DNA of 64,000 bases from Endozoicomonas gorgoniicola (GTDB taxonomy: Bacteria; Pseudomonadota; Gammaproteobacteria; Pseudomonadales; Endozoicomonadaceae), in contig NZ_JAPFCC010000001.1 of NCBI RefSeq assembly GCF_025562715.2, positions 3,821,501 to 3,885,500 on the forward strand. Direction: 5' to 3'. Under the pieces are notes generated by a model. That model was given only the letters and a program-made list of their open reading frames with translations, did not search any database and was not told where the DNA came from. A program made the translations under genes and the position numbers. Below are positions 33,461 through 42,669 of the stretch, one piece after another (positions within the stretch are counted from its first letter, which is position 1; every line of letters starts with the position of its first letter).

Positions 33461-35017
33461 CTACAACTGGCTTTCGATGGGAAAAATAGACAATAGCCGT
33501 ATACTGGTACGCAGCAGCCAGGACGTTTCCGGGTCGGTTGTAGCATCGACTTCTCCCTGACCATTCACCCACTCAATCGTATTGCCGTTTTTTCTCAGCA
33601 CCCAAGAGAGCTTTCGGTCTGCACCCAGTATTTCTTCTTTCATGTAAGTGACCAATTCTGGTGAATGGTAGATCACACCGTTTTCAGTATTTAGCCTGAT
33701 GGAACGTGGATCAAGGTTCAGCGATCCGACAAACATGATATCGCCATCGATGATATAGGTCTTTGCGTGCAGACTTGCGCGACTGCTGGAACCTTTGATC
33801 AGGTTCTTCTTTTCATTCGTCCTGGGTTTCATCTCAATCAGTTGAACACCAAGATCCAGCAGCTCCGGGCGATACTGACGATAACCCGCATGGACAATGC
33901 CAACATCGATAGAAGCCAGACTATTGGTGACAATGGTTACCCGAACCCCGCGTTTTACCAGCGAGCGAATAAAGGCCATGCCTTCCTTACCGGGTATAAA
34001 ATAAGCCGACACCATAATCACTTCTTTTTGCGCTTTCTGGAAATACGGCTCCAGCCTGGGCGTCAGATGAATACTGTTATCAATGTCGACCCGTTCAATT
34101 TTATCGGGTGCATCCGCATAAACATTGGCTTGTCCCCAGAACCACTGCAAATCGTCCTCAGCCAGTTTCTGGATGATCGGAGCATTGTACAAACGCTCAA
34201 AATACTGCTGTCCCTCAGGCGTCTGCACGGCTTTTTCCAGCTTGAGCATCAGCCTGGCGCGCTTTTTATCAGAGACGTTGTAATTCTTGATGATCGTTTC
34301 AGCCGGATAGCTGTGGTTACTGCTCCAGTATTCATCAAAATCGACAGAAATATCCGGTACAGCTGCACCAATCTGAACCATATCAAGATCGGCAAACTCC
34401 ACGGCGCTGGCATCAAAATACTCATCACCAATATTGCGCCCACCAATAATGGCAATCTGATTATCGACAATAAACGACTTGTTGTGCATGCGGCGATTAA
34501 TCCGGCTGAAGTCGGTCACCAGGTTCAGGTTCCGCAACAGTCCACGGGTTGTAATCGGATTAAACAATCTGACTTCGATATTAGGGTGCTGGTTCAGCAC
34601 GGACAGCATATGGTCTTTATCTGAGGCACCCAGATCATCCAGTAACATCCTGACCCTGACGCCCCGGTCTGCCGCATAGAGCAATCGTTTTGTGAAGAGT
34701 TGCCCTACCAGATCGTTGTGATAGAGATAATACTGTACGTCAATACTCTTCCGGGCAGCATCAATCAATGCAATTCTGGTCGCCATAGCATCCAGGCCAT
34801 TACTAAGAGGGTAAAATCCCGTTTCAGTCTTCGGGTGTGATTTCAGGGCTTCCTTTATATGCGAACCTATCACCGTTGTTTCTGTTGTGGTGAAAGCGTG
34901 GGATTCGGTGCGCTGAACGTTTTTTGGCAGATTGGTACAACCGACGTTTGTCAGCAGAGCAGTCATCGCCATCAGTAGCAGACAGATTTTAGGCAAGCGC
35001 CAGCTGGACAGTAACAT
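33461..35017 (-). CDS. Phospholipase D-family lipoprotein, cardiolipin synthase-like
   Basis: A 518-residue protein with a lipoprotein signal peptide ending LLTNVGC (lipidation at Cys27). Two HKD motifs are intact: RMHNKSFIVDNQIAIIGGRN at about 176 and SLHAKTYIIDGDIMFVGSLN at about 410. The pattern matches the ClsC/YmdC branch of phospholipid synthases, which transfer phosphatidyl groups in the envelope. It differs from ClsA in having no N-terminal membrane pair. The ATG follows by one base the stop of the truncated AEC permease frame. It is far enough from the VOC gene (42 bases) that the two could be co-transcribed. Confidence 0.85.
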   Translation of the reverse strand: MLLSSWRLPKICLLLMAMTALLTNVGCTNLPKNVQRTESHAFTTTETTVIGSHIKEALKSHPKTETGFYPLSNGLDAMATRIALIDAARKSIDVQYYLYHNDLVGQLFTKRLLYAADRGVRVRMLLDDLGASDKDHMLSVLNQHPNIEVRLFNPITTRGLLRNLNLVTDFSRINRRMHNKSFIVDNQIAIIGGRNIGDEYFDASAVEFADLDMVQIGAAVPDISVDFDEYWSSNHSYPAETIIKNYNVSDKKRARLMLKLEKAVQTPEGQQYFERLYNAPIIQKLAEDDLQWFWGQANVYADAPDKIERVDIDNSIHLTPRLEPYFQKAQKEVIMVSAYFIPGKEGMAFIRSLVKRGVRVTIVTNSLASIDVGIVHAGYRQYRPELLDLGVQLIEMKPRTNEKKNLIKGSSSRASLHAKTYIIDGDIMFVGSLNLDPRSIRLNTENGVIYHSPELVTYMKEEILGADRKLSWVLRKNGNTIEWVNGQGEVDATTDPETSWLLRTSIRLLSIFPIESQL

Positions 35018-35018
35018 C

Positions 35019-35213
35019 TCAGATAACTTCCCATGTCCTCATGACAAACAGACCAGGGCTGACAGCAGGCAAACCAAAGTTAAACACCAGCCTGGATGAA
35101 ACACGGATAAAGTGGTCATCAATATACCCTGTCTTTTTTAACAGAATACCCGCCAGCAGCATTATACAAACAGGCAGAGTAACTCCAGCTGTAAATAACA
35201 GGGTATCAGGCAT
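35019..35213 (-). pseudogene. Truncated AEC-family permease (N-terminal fragment)
   Basis: A 64-codon frame reading MPDTLLFTAGVTLPVCIMLL, then KTGYIDDHFIRVSSRLVFNFGLPA. This is the N-terminus of an auxin-efflux-carrier-type permease, which normally runs to about 300 residues with ten helices. After LPA the match ends and the frame closes fourteen codons later, next to the phospholipase start. Only one or two helices remain. It is therefore a fragment, probably left by a deletion that fused the site to the downstream gene. It has no function predicted. Confidence 0.75.
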
Positions 35214-35293
35214 CGCTCACGACTCAATTAACCGGCAAATCAACAATTCTGCCCAAGCCTTATCTGAAAAGGAATACAGAGAAAACGAAACGG

Positions 35294-35992
35294 TCAGACC
35301 ACTGCCTGAACCCGGTTATCCCCAACCCCGAACGCCATCAGACGACTGAGTTCGCTATAGCTTCGGCCACTGCTTTCATGCAATTCGTTAAAAAAGCTCT
35401 GAATAGCTCTGAGACTCTTCTGGCTGGTTGCGCTACCCTCAATGATGCCCATTGCCCTGAAATACCCTTCGATATCACGGGTTAGCAGAAACGTGTCTTT
35501 GCCTATTGCCCGCAATGCATAAGGCCCGGTGTTGCCTCCAAGGCGTGAACCATGTCTCTTAAGGTAAGCCCATAAGCCGACAATATCATCTTCCGGCCAC
35601 TGGGCAATAAACCTGCCGAAACTACCCTGTTCATCGCTCACATCCCTGATCATCAGGGCGTTGTCCCGTATGCTCCAGACCTTTTGCAAATGACGTATGA
35701 TTTTGGGGTCAGTCGCTTTTCGCTCCAGCATGTCATCGGGCATCATCAACAGCTTTTCAATATCAAAGCCCCAGAAGATCTCCTCAAAAGCAGGCCACTT
35801 CTGATCAACTACACGCCAGACAAATCCGCTCTGGAAAACCTTGCGGGTCAATTCAGCCAGATACCGGTCATTGCCAATGCTCTCCAGCTGAGTAACCGAC
35901 AACGGTTTTTCCAGCAGGGATTCCAGCGCCAGCTCTCCGCCTTTGCGTTCACAGGCTCGCTCATAAATCACCTGATAACTTTCCTGTTTCAC
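35294..35992 (-). CDS. tag: DNA-3-methyladenine glycosylase I family protein
   Basis: A 232-residue helix-hairpin-helix glycosylase removing 3-methyladenine from DNA. FVWRVVDQKWPAFEEIFWGFD matches the base-binding region, including the Trp and Glu residues of Tag, and KIIRHLQKVWSIRDNA the following helix. The C-terminal half is helical, with GGNTGPYALRAIGKDTFLLT. The zinc-binding Cys/His pairs of E. coli Tag are not obvious, so it belongs to a shorter or divergent branch. It is monocistronic. Confidence 0.8.
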   Translation of the reverse strand: MKQESYQVIYERACERKGGELALESLLEKPLSVTQLESIGNDRYLAELTRKVFQSGFVWRVVDQKWPAFEEIFWGFDIEKLLMMPDDMLERKATDPKIIRHLQKVWSIRDNALMIRDVSDEQGSFGRFIAQWPEDDIVGLWAYLKRHGSRLGGNTGPYALRAIGKDTFLLTRDIEGYFRAMGIIEGSATSQKSLRAIQSFFNELHESSGRSYSELSRLMAFGVGDNRVQAVV

Positions 35993-36111
35993 GACTTACT
36001 CCTTCAGTTGATACTGTTTTGGAAACATAATCTGCAACCCTGATTTTCTATCTGACCAAAGAGTTTGATATAGTCTGCCTTAACCGGCTAACTTTAAAAA
36101 TAATTACGAAG

Positions 36112-37293
36112 ATGTTGTATCGACCTGTCATAACCAGCCTCCTGCTGGCTCTATTCTTTAGCCTTACTGGCTGCAGCCAGGCTCCTGACAGCCCGGCTTT
36201 TACCGTATCAGGCTCACAGCCTGCCTATGACCAGAGTACTTTTGCCGGGTATATAAACGACACCCGCACATGGCTTGAGGCTAACAGGGCATTTATTACC
36301 CACAATAAAACTCTGGAGCTGGACAGCAACAGTCCGTTTGAACTTCTGCCTGCCAGCAACACCACAACAACAACAACAAAGAAAGGCATTTTACTGGTAC
36401 ACGGACTGGGTGACTCACCTTATTCATTCGTTGATATTGCCCCCGTACTGGCGCAGCAGGGCTTTCTGGTAAGAACCATTCTATTGCCAGGTCATGGTTC
36501 AAAACCTGCTGACCTGATTCAGGTACACATGGAAGACTGGCAGACAACTGTCGCCCACCATACACAACTGCTGGCTTCGGAAGTAGACGAGCTCTGGCTG
36601 GGAGGTTTTTCTACCGGAGCCAACCTGATTACCAGCTGGGCATTACAGCAGAAACCAGGCATGGTTCAGGGAATGCTGCTGTTTTCTCCGGGTTACAAAC
36701 CTAAAAGCAGCCTGGTGGCTCTGTCTCCGGCACTGTCCTATTTCAAGGACTGGACCGATATCGACCTGACCAGCAACTATGTACGTTATGACTCGCTGGC
36801 TGTTAACGGTGCCGGAGAGTATTACAAAACCAGCAAGGCGGTACGACACGATCTGGAGCACAAGCCTGTCCCGTTTCCAGTGTTAATGACCATCAGTGAA
36901 AACGACAGTGTTATTGATGCCCATACGGTACTGCGCTTATTCGAATCACGGTTTACCAACACTCGCAGTCAACTGGTCTGGTACGGGTCTTCCCCTGAGA
37001 CGAAAGATACAAGAGTCTCAGTATTTGATAGCTCCATACCGGAACTTAATATCAGCAATTTCTCTCACATGAACGTTCTGTTTGCCCCCGCCAACCCTTA
37101 CTACGGTGAGAATGGCAGCTATCGTATGTGTGACAATGGTCAAACACTTCAGGCCGACAAGAAATGTCCAAAGGCTAAAAATATCTGGTATTCAGCCTGG
37201 GGTTACCGGGAAAAAGGCAAGATACATGCGAGACTGACATGGAACCCGTATTTTTCCGAGCTGGAAAAGTCGATTAAAACTATTACACAATAG
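36112..37293 (+). CDS. Lipoprotein alpha/beta hydrolase
   Basis: A 393-residue protein with a lipoprotein signal ending SLTGC (Cys21). The alpha/beta-hydrolase core begins KGILLVHGLGDSPYSF, with the oxyanion HG motif. The nucleophile elbow is GGFSTGAN (Ser in GxSxG), and the acid and His are probably in SENDSV and FSHMNVLF. These features fit an esterase or lipase anchored in the envelope. A Thr-rich stretch precedes the core. A small gene follows 27 bases downstream and may be co-expressed. The substrate is not known. Confidence 0.85.
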   Translation: MLYRPVITSLLLALFFSLTGCSQAPDSPAFTVSGSQPAYDQSTFAGYINDTRTWLEANRAFITHNKTLELDSNSPFELLPASNTTTTTTKKGILLVHGLGDSPYSFVDIAPVLAQQGFLVRTILLPGHGSKPADLIQVHMEDWQTTVAHHTQLLASEVDELWLGGFSTGANLITSWALQQKPGMVQGMLLFSPGYKPKSSLVALSPALSYFKDWTDIDLTSNYVRYDSLAVNGAGEYYKTSKAVRHDLEHKPVPFPVLMTISENDSVIDAHTVLRLFESRFTNTRSQLVWYGSSPETKDTRVSVFDSSIPELNISNFSHMNVLFAPANPYYGENGSYRMCDNGQTLQADKKCPKAKNIWYSAWGYREKGKIHARLTWNPYFSELEKSIKTITQ

Positions 37294-37320
37294 GGTATTT
37301 GATGTTCAGGATTTCAAATT

Positions 37321-37530
37321 ATGTCTCGTATATTTTTAACACTGGTTATTGTGGTAGCAGCATTTCTCGGATTGACAAAAAATCAGGAGATGATCATCAA
37401 CAGCGATACGTTCTACCTTCAGGCTGATTTTCCAAGGTTTACTGACAAACCACTTTACGTGATCAAACTCGGAGAAAGGCCCGGGCTCGGTGGTATGGTT
37501 GATGGTGTTAAATCCCAGCTGTCCAGATAG
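37321..37530 (+). CDS. Small membrane or secreted protein
   Basis: A 69-residue protein with a hydrophobic N-terminus (IFLTLVIVVAAFLGLT) that could be a signal anchor, then 50 polar residues. An AGGA lies eleven bases before the ATG. It follows the lipoprotein hydrolase gene by 27 bases and ends before a bidirectional hairpin. No family recognised; coding status rests on spacing, ribosome site and the membrane-like start. Confidence 0.5.
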   Translation: MSRIFLTLVIVVAAFLGLTKNQEMIINSDTFYLQADFPRFTDKPLYVIKLGERPGLGGMVDGVKSQLSR

Positions 37531-37556
37531 CAGTCAATAAAAAAGAGAGCGATAAT

Positions 37557-37588
37557 ACCCTCTGTGCTGGCTGAAAAACACAGAGGGT
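37557..37588. terminator. Bidirectional terminator between the small gene and katA
   Basis: ACCCTCTGTG and CACAGAGGGT form a 10-bp perfect stem. On the leftward (katA) side it is followed by a T-rich stretch (complement of AATAAAAAAGAGAG at 37538). It lies 20 bases past the katA stop. Confidence 0.8.
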
Positions 37589-37607
37589 GATAGGTTATTT
37601 AAACAGA

Positions 37608-39059
37608 CTATTTCAGCAGCAATGCTTTAATTCGCTGCCCATAATCCTCATCACAACGGGTGAAGTGCTCAACCATACGACTCTGTACAGACTCCGTTGC
37701 CTGACTCAGGCCATCGACAATATTACTCACCAGTTGCTTCTTCTGGTCTTCTGACATTATGCGATACAGATTACCTGCCTGAGAGTAATTGTCTTCATCA
37801 GAAGAATCGTAGGCTTTCAGCCAGGCATCATTTTCCAGAGGCATTGATGGCTCACCAAGCTGTGGTGCTGGTACAGGCGCATCAGAACGGTCATTGGGGT
37901 AGAAGTTAACATCGGCATTTTGCAGATGACCGGTTACCGGGCAACCACTGGCTCCAGCCATAACGCCATCACGCTGATAATGATGCACCGGACATACCGG
38001 TTTGTTGACCGGAATCTGCTGATAGTTCACTCCCAGGCGATGACGATGCGCATCGGCGTAGGCAAACAGACGCCCTTGCAGAACCTTATCTGGTGAGACA
38101 CCAACGCCGGGCACCAGGTTGGAAGGTGCAAAGGCTACCTGCTCAGTTTCGGCAAAGTAATTACCAACATTGCGATTCAGCTCCAGTGTACCGATGTCTT
38201 TTAATGGAAACTCTTTATGAGGCCAGACCTTGGTTAAATCAAAAGGGTTGAACTCACACTGCTTTGCCTGCTCATCAGTCATCACCTGAATTTTCACCGA
38301 CCAGCCTGGAAAATCACCTCTCTCAATCGCTTCAACCAGATCCCTTTGCATACCATCGCCCGGCTGTTTAGCGGCCTCATCATTGGTCAGCGTTTCAATG
38401 CCCTGGTTGGTCTTGAAGTGCCACTTGACCCAGAAGCGTTCTCCGTCTTTATTCCAGAGACTCAGGGTGTGGGAACCATAACCATTCGTGTGCCTGAGCG
38501 ATCTGGGAATACCCCGGTCAGACATTAGAATGGTGATCTGGTGCATGGACTGCGGATGATTTGCCCAGAATTCAAAATGATGGGCCGGATCAGGCAGGTT
38601 GGTTTTCGGGTCTTTCTTTTGAGAGTGAATGAAGTCAGGGAATTTGGCGGGGTCACGAATAAAGAAAACCGGCGTATTGTTGCCAACGATGTCGTAATTA
38701 CCCTGTTCTGTATAAAAGCGCAGGGCAAACCCTCTCACGTCACGGACATAATCGCCAGAGTCCTGACCGCCGGCGACAGTAGAAAAACGCAGGAAGACGT
38801 CTGTTTTTTTACCCGCTCCCTGAAGAAAGTCAGCAATCGTATAATCCGATAAATCTTTATTCAGGGTAAAGGTGCCATAAGCACCATAACCTCTGGCATG
38901 AACAACACGCTCAGGAATTCGTTCACGGTTGAAGTGCGCCAGTTTTTCGAACAGGTGAACATTGTCAAATGTTAACGAACCTCGCTCCCCGGCAGAGATA
39001 CTCGTGTCGTCATCAGCGACCGGAGCTCCATTAGCGTTAGTCAAATATGTCTTGCTCAT
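37608..39059 (-). CDS. katA: Monofunctional haem catalase
   Basis: A 483-residue small-subunit catalase breaking down hydrogen peroxide. The chosen ATG has GGAGG upstream and gives the usual MSKTYLTNANGAPV start. The distal His is in ERVVHARGYGAYGTF, Asn in NTPVFFIRDP, and the haem-ligating Tyr in RLFAYADAHRHRLG. Length and the C-terminus match clade 3 catalases. It is a single gene with its own terminator. The LptE gene is divergent, with about 140 bases between starts. Confidence 0.95.
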   Translation of the reverse strand: MSKTYLTNANGAPVADDDTSISAGERGSLTFDNVHLFEKLAHFNRERIPERVVHARGYGAYGTFTLNKDLSDYTIADFLQGAGKKTDVFLRFSTVAGGQDSGDYVRDVRGFALRFYTEQGNYDIVGNNTPVFFIRDPAKFPDFIHSQKKDPKTNLPDPAHHFEFWANHPQSMHQITILMSDRGIPRSLRHTNGYGSHTLSLWNKDGERFWVKWHFKTNQGIETLTNDEAAKQPGDGMQRDLVEAIERGDFPGWSVKIQVMTDEQAKQCEFNPFDLTKVWPHKEFPLKDIGTLELNRNVGNYFAETEQVAFAPSNLVPGVGVSPDKVLQGRLFAYADAHRHRLGVNYQQIPVNKPVCPVHHYQRDGVMAGASGCPVTGHLQNADVNFYPNDRSDAPVPAPQLGEPSMPLENDAWLKAYDSSDEDNYSQAGNLYRIMSEDQKKQLVSNIVDGLSQATESVQSRMVEHFTRCDEDYGQRIKALLLK

Positions 39060-39199
39060 TCCAACCTCCGTTAAGGTGGGGACTTTTATTATATGCAATA
39101 ACAACTTTACAGGCAGCGGCATCCTTCCCTTTAACCACAACAGGTCAGCGTGTTATTGTTGAGCGATTAACCGTCGTTCTTGTGTGCCATGGAGAGATC

Positions 39200-39799
39200 A
39201 TGTTCAGACAGCTATTAACGCAGCGAGCAATACAACAAGCAAGCCACTTTCAGAAGCGTGCCATTCTCCCTTTGTTGCTGATCACCAGCCTGTTAACAGC
39301 CTGCGGGTTTCAGCTGCGCGGGCAGATGGATATCGCCAGCGAACTGTCCGAACTGTCTGTTACAGGGTCTGACCGTACCTTTGTCCGGGATCTCAGAAGA
39401 GCCTTGAGCCTGACAGGCATCAGCATTAACGATGACGCCCCTTATCATCTGGTAGTTACCCGTATCAAACAGGATACCGGTCAACGCACCCATTCCAGCG
39501 CTGGCAGTTACGAGCAACTGTTGACACTGAAGGTTACCTATCAGCTGGAAACCAGTGACGGCCTGAAACTGTTTACCCCTATGGAGTTGAGTAACGAGCG
39601 TTACTTTACCCGGAACCAGAACCAGTCCAACGCTTCCAGCAACGAAGAACGTATCATCTTCAATGAGTTGCGCCAGGATATTATCAACACGACGGTTCGC
39701 CGGGTTGCTGCCATGTCGGGTGCCTCTCTGCAACAAGAGGCCGAGCGCGTCCGGAAAATCCGCAAAAAAGAGCAGGAGGCACTTGAGGCCCTGGAATGA
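39200..39799 (+). CDS. lptE: LPS-assembly lipoprotein LptE
   Basis: A 199-residue outer-membrane lipoprotein that plugs LptD and assists lipopolysaccharide insertion. GGAGAG precedes the ATG. The lipobox is SLLTACG, followed by the family start GFQLRG. The body has the usual strand and helix pattern with the SVTGSDRTFVRDLRRAL segment, and a charged helical C-terminus. The stop overlaps holA by four bases, the conserved lptE-holA pairing. The usual upstream neighbour leuS is separate here. Confidence 0.9.
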   Translation: MFRQLLTQRAIQQASHFQKRAILPLLLITSLLTACGFQLRGQMDIASELSELSVTGSDRTFVRDLRRALSLTGISINDDAPYHLVVTRIKQDTGQRTHSSAGSYEQLLTLKVTYQLETSDGLKLFTPMELSNERYFTRNQNQSNASSNEERIIFNELRQDIINTTVRRVAAMSGASLQQEAERVRKIRKKEQEALEALE

Positions 39800-40833
39800 A
39801 GTTAAAACCTGAGCAGCTTGGAGCGCAGTTAAAGCGCCAGCTGAGTAGTATTTACATCGTCAGTGGAGACGAACCCCTGCAAATATCTGAGTGCTGCGAT
39901 GCCATCCGTCAGGAGGCTCGCCAGCGGGGGTTTACAGAGCGACACACTTACCATATTGATAACAGTTTTGACTGGAGCGAGTTGCTGGAAACAGCCAACT
40001 CGCTTTCACTGTTTGCCGAAAAACAGATTCTGGAACTGCGGATGCCTAATGGCAAACCCGGAGACAAGGGACGTAAGGCGTTACAGGAGTACCTGCAGAA
40101 CCCTTCACCCGATAACCTGCTGCTGATCATTTCCGACCGGATTGATGCTGCGACGCAGAAAGCCAAGTGGTTTCAGCAACTGGAAAAAGCCGGTGTATTT
40201 ATCCAGGTCTGGCCGGTTGAACACCGACAACTGCCCGGCTGGGTTGCACATCGTTTCAAGATGGCAGGTTACGAGGCATCAAAAGATGCGGTCACCCTGC
40301 TGGCTGAAAGGATTGAAGGCAACCTGCTGGCGGCTGCCCAGGAGATTGAAAAGCTGAAACTGCTGGCAAACGGTACTGTCATTGATGTCGATACCGTTCG
40401 GGAAGTGGTTTCAGATAATGCCCGCTTTGATGTGTTTCAGCTGGCCGATACGGCTCTGCAGGGCGATGTCAGGAATACCGTTCGTATTCTTGGTGGTCTC
40501 AGGTCCGAAGGTATTGAACCACCCATTGTTCTCTGGGCGCTGGCAAGAGAAATCCGGTTGCTCTGTCATCTGAGTCGGCTTAAATCCAGAGGCATCAGTA
40601 CAGAGCTGGCAATAGATCAGGCAGCCAGAACCCATGGCTTCTCACCCTTTATGCTGAAAAAGCGCCGGGGACTTCTGGAAAAAGGCATGAGCCGTCAGTC
40701 GGAACGCGAGCTACGTCAGATGCTGGAACATGCAGGCGTTATTGACCAGGGGATAAAGGGGCTGAACCCGGCCAACGAGTGGGATGAGCTGCTGTCGTTA
40801 TCAATGACGCTCGCAGGAGCGCCAGTGATCTGA
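39796..40833 (+). CDS. holA: DNA polymerase III delta subunit
   Basis: A 345-residue clamp-loader subunit. It begins MKLKPEQLGAQLKRQLSSIYIVSGDEPLQ, the conserved HolA N-terminus, and carries the FAEKQILELRMPNGKPG and LLLIISDR segments of the AAA-like domain. The C-terminal helical domain has the PPIVLWALAREIRLL stretch. It opens the beta clamp and binds in the pentameric loader. It overlaps lptE by four bases. In E. coli nadD follows next, but here a leftward lipoprotein gene does. Confidence 0.95.
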   Translation: MKLKPEQLGAQLKRQLSSIYIVSGDEPLQISECCDAIRQEARQRGFTERHTYHIDNSFDWSELLETANSLSLFAEKQILELRMPNGKPGDKGRKALQEYLQNPSPDNLLLIISDRIDAATQKAKWFQQLEKAGVFIQVWPVEHRQLPGWVAHRFKMAGYEASKDAVTLLAERIEGNLLAAAQEIEKLKLLANGTVIDVDTVREVVSDNARFDVFQLADTALQGDVRNTVRILGGLRSEGIEPPIVLWALAREIRLLCHLSRLKSRGISTELAIDQAARTHGFSPFMLKKRRGLLEKGMSRQSERELRQMLEHAGVIDQGIKGLNPANEWDELLSLSMTLAGAPVI

Positions 40834-40855
40834 CCGGCCTTGTTCAACGAAGTCG

Positions 40856-41407
40856 TCAGGCATCATTTAGCAGGTGCTGCTCCGGTGGTGCCTGACGGTC
40901 AACTTCATTCAGTATCCTGCGATTCAGAATGCGCTTGCTGACCCGGGTGATTTGCGGAATGTCGTTTACCAGCTCCCACTCCATGCGATTTATAGACTCC
41001 ACCATGACATCATTAAAGTTGGCGTTGAACAGCCAAGTCTCCCTGATGCGTTGCTGTACAATCGCTTTATTCTGGCTGGCTGAAACATATACTCCCCGTT
41101 CCAGAACTTCGGTATAAAAGTCTTTACCATACTCGGCATTTATCTCAGCCTGCCTGGACACCATGTTATAAGTACTCTGAAACATCTGACCTCCCGGGCC
41201 AGTAATGTCCATCACCAGATCTTTTGAATAAAAGCCTTTCACTGCGGCAGCATCTTTCCGCTGGATGGCATCTTCTTTGGCATCAAGCAGAAGCGTCATG
41301 ACCCCTTCATCCAACTTGTAGTTTTTTGGCGGTAAGGTTCTCTGGTCACAACCAACGAGCATCAAGGCGAAAAGCAGTATAGTTGTTATTCGGTACATCT
41401 CTGACAA
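40856..41407 (-). CDS. Lipoprotein, possible NTF2-like fold
   Basis: A 183-residue protein with lipobox LMLVGC (Cys20). The domain after about residue 35 shows a helix (LLLDAKEDAIQRKDAAAVKGFYSKDLVMDITGPGG) followed by antiparallel strand-like stretches (VYVSASQNKAIVQQRIRETWLF), the pattern of NTF2-like or SnoaL proteins. An alternative start three codons later would still keep the lipobox. No catalytic residues can be assigned. It converges with holA. Confidence 0.65.
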   Translation of the reverse strand: MSEMYRITTILLFALMLVGCDQRTLPPKNYKLDEGVMTLLLDAKEDAIQRKDAAAVKGFYSKDLVMDITGPGGQMFQSTYNMVSRQAEINAEYGKDFYTEVLERGVYVSASQNKAIVQQRIRETWLFNANFNDVMVESINRMEWELVNDIPQITRVSKRILNRRILNEVDRQAPPEQHLLNDA

Positions 41408-41749
41408 AGCCTTCTATCACTGACAGCGTCGAAAAATCCTTAAATCGATAACTGAACACCACACCCACCCCAAGAAAAAAGCAGGCAGGGTCAAAAAACA
41501 GTCAACTCTCGAAAAACAGCACTTTTTTCATCAAGTGGTAATCCCGAAAGGCACTGCGGTTACTACTTATCATACTAAAGACAGAGGCTTACTAGAAGTA
41601 TTTGCAACAAGGATCGTTATGTCATAAAGGCGATTTATACCCAGCCGATGGCTCGAGTGAAAGAAATAGTTAAAGCCTGCTCAAACAGCTAAAGCTAAAA
41701 ATAGTATCCAGAGGCCTTTCAGCCTCACAAGCGCTCAGGAGATAAGGAC
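41408..41749. other. Divergent intergenic region, no gene seen
   Basis: 342 bases between two divergent lipoprotein genes. It contains a weak hairpin GAGGC/GCCTC just before the rightward gene and the AGGAG site of that gene. I see no open frame with a credible start, and no strong operator. Confidence 0.5.
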
Positions 41750-42625
41750 ATGACAATCCGATACCTGCTGGTCGTAGCCACAATGATGATGACGGGCTGC
41801 GCCTTACAGTTTGAAAAATCACCTACCTATAACGAAGAGTGGTCAAAAGCCAAGAATATGGTTCATAGCGCTGGCATGCATAAACAGATGCACGATCAGC
41901 AACTGCCCGTCGGAGCCTATGACAAAGAAGGTAATCTGCAAGAACACAAACTCGGCAATATCTCCCACCCTGCTTACGGCAGTGGTAGTGGTGTTGTCGG
42001 TGTAAATATTCGACCTTATGGTGCTTTTGAACGTTTTTACTGGGGCTGGACAGTACCCGGAGCCAGCCACTACAGCGAACACCGACTGTTTGCCTGGATG
42101 CCCGATGAAATGGCGGATGATGAAAGCAAAGCCAGAGAGAAAATGGAAGTCATGCTCAGTCGGGCTTCGCTGGCCATTCTCGAAGAAATGGGTTACAGGA
42201 GTCAGGCATTTAAAAAGCCCTTTGAACTGGACGAGCTGCATTTCAAACAGTGGTATCTGGAGCAACCCGGAGGCGCCTGCAGCTTCGCCCGCCTTAACTG
42301 TGTCTTAAGCCTTTACGTACCGGAACCCGAGGCTGTCAGTCAGGCACCATTCTTCTCCTATTACAGTATTGCCGGACAGCCCTCCTGGTTCTTTGCCTCT
42401 CACGACAATGACAATTACCCAAGACTGGCGATTAGTCAGGGCGAAGGCATGAAAAGCATCAGTGAAAATGTCTTCTACCAGAAGCTCAGTGCCAGATTGC
42501 CGGGCTGGGTTTACTTTTACCTTGCGCCGGATGAAGTCGGTACCGGGGACAATAACAGGACCATTGCCTACCCCTACGTTCTGGAAAAAGGCATGCCATT
42601 GCTCTTTATCCGGCCTGCCCACTGA
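41750..42625 (+). CDS. Lipoprotein of unknown function
   Basis: A 291-residue lipoprotein, lipobox MMMTGC (Cys17), with AGGAG ten bases upstream. The mature part has a Gly/Ser-rich turn (YGSGSGVVGVN), an aromatic stretch FERFYWGWTVPGASHYSEH, and a helical charged segment at about 120-145. One Cys pair (GACSFARLNC) may form a disulfide. No family is recognised. It is followed 44 bases later by an NSS symporter, which may be co-expressed. Confidence 0.65.
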   Translation: MTIRYLLVVATMMMTGCALQFEKSPTYNEEWSKAKNMVHSAGMHKQMHDQQLPVGAYDKEGNLQEHKLGNISHPAYGSGSGVVGVNIRPYGAFERFYWGWTVPGASHYSEHRLFAWMPDEMADDESKAREKMEVMLSRASLAILEEMGYRSQAFKKPFELDELHFKQWYLEQPGGACSFARLNCVLSLYVPEPEAVSQAPFFSYYSIAGQPSWFFASHDNDNYPRLAISQGEGMKSISENVFYQKLSARLPGWVYFYLAPDEVGTGDNNRTIAYPYVLEKGMPLLFIRPAH

Positions 42626-42669
42626 CAGGGACTGCTATAGTATTCGGGTCTTGGCAGAAAAGGGTCTTA

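Noticed and set aside
33767..34624. Rightward open frame opposite the phospholipase gene
   Set aside because: Both HKD motifs are on the other strand and account for the DNA.
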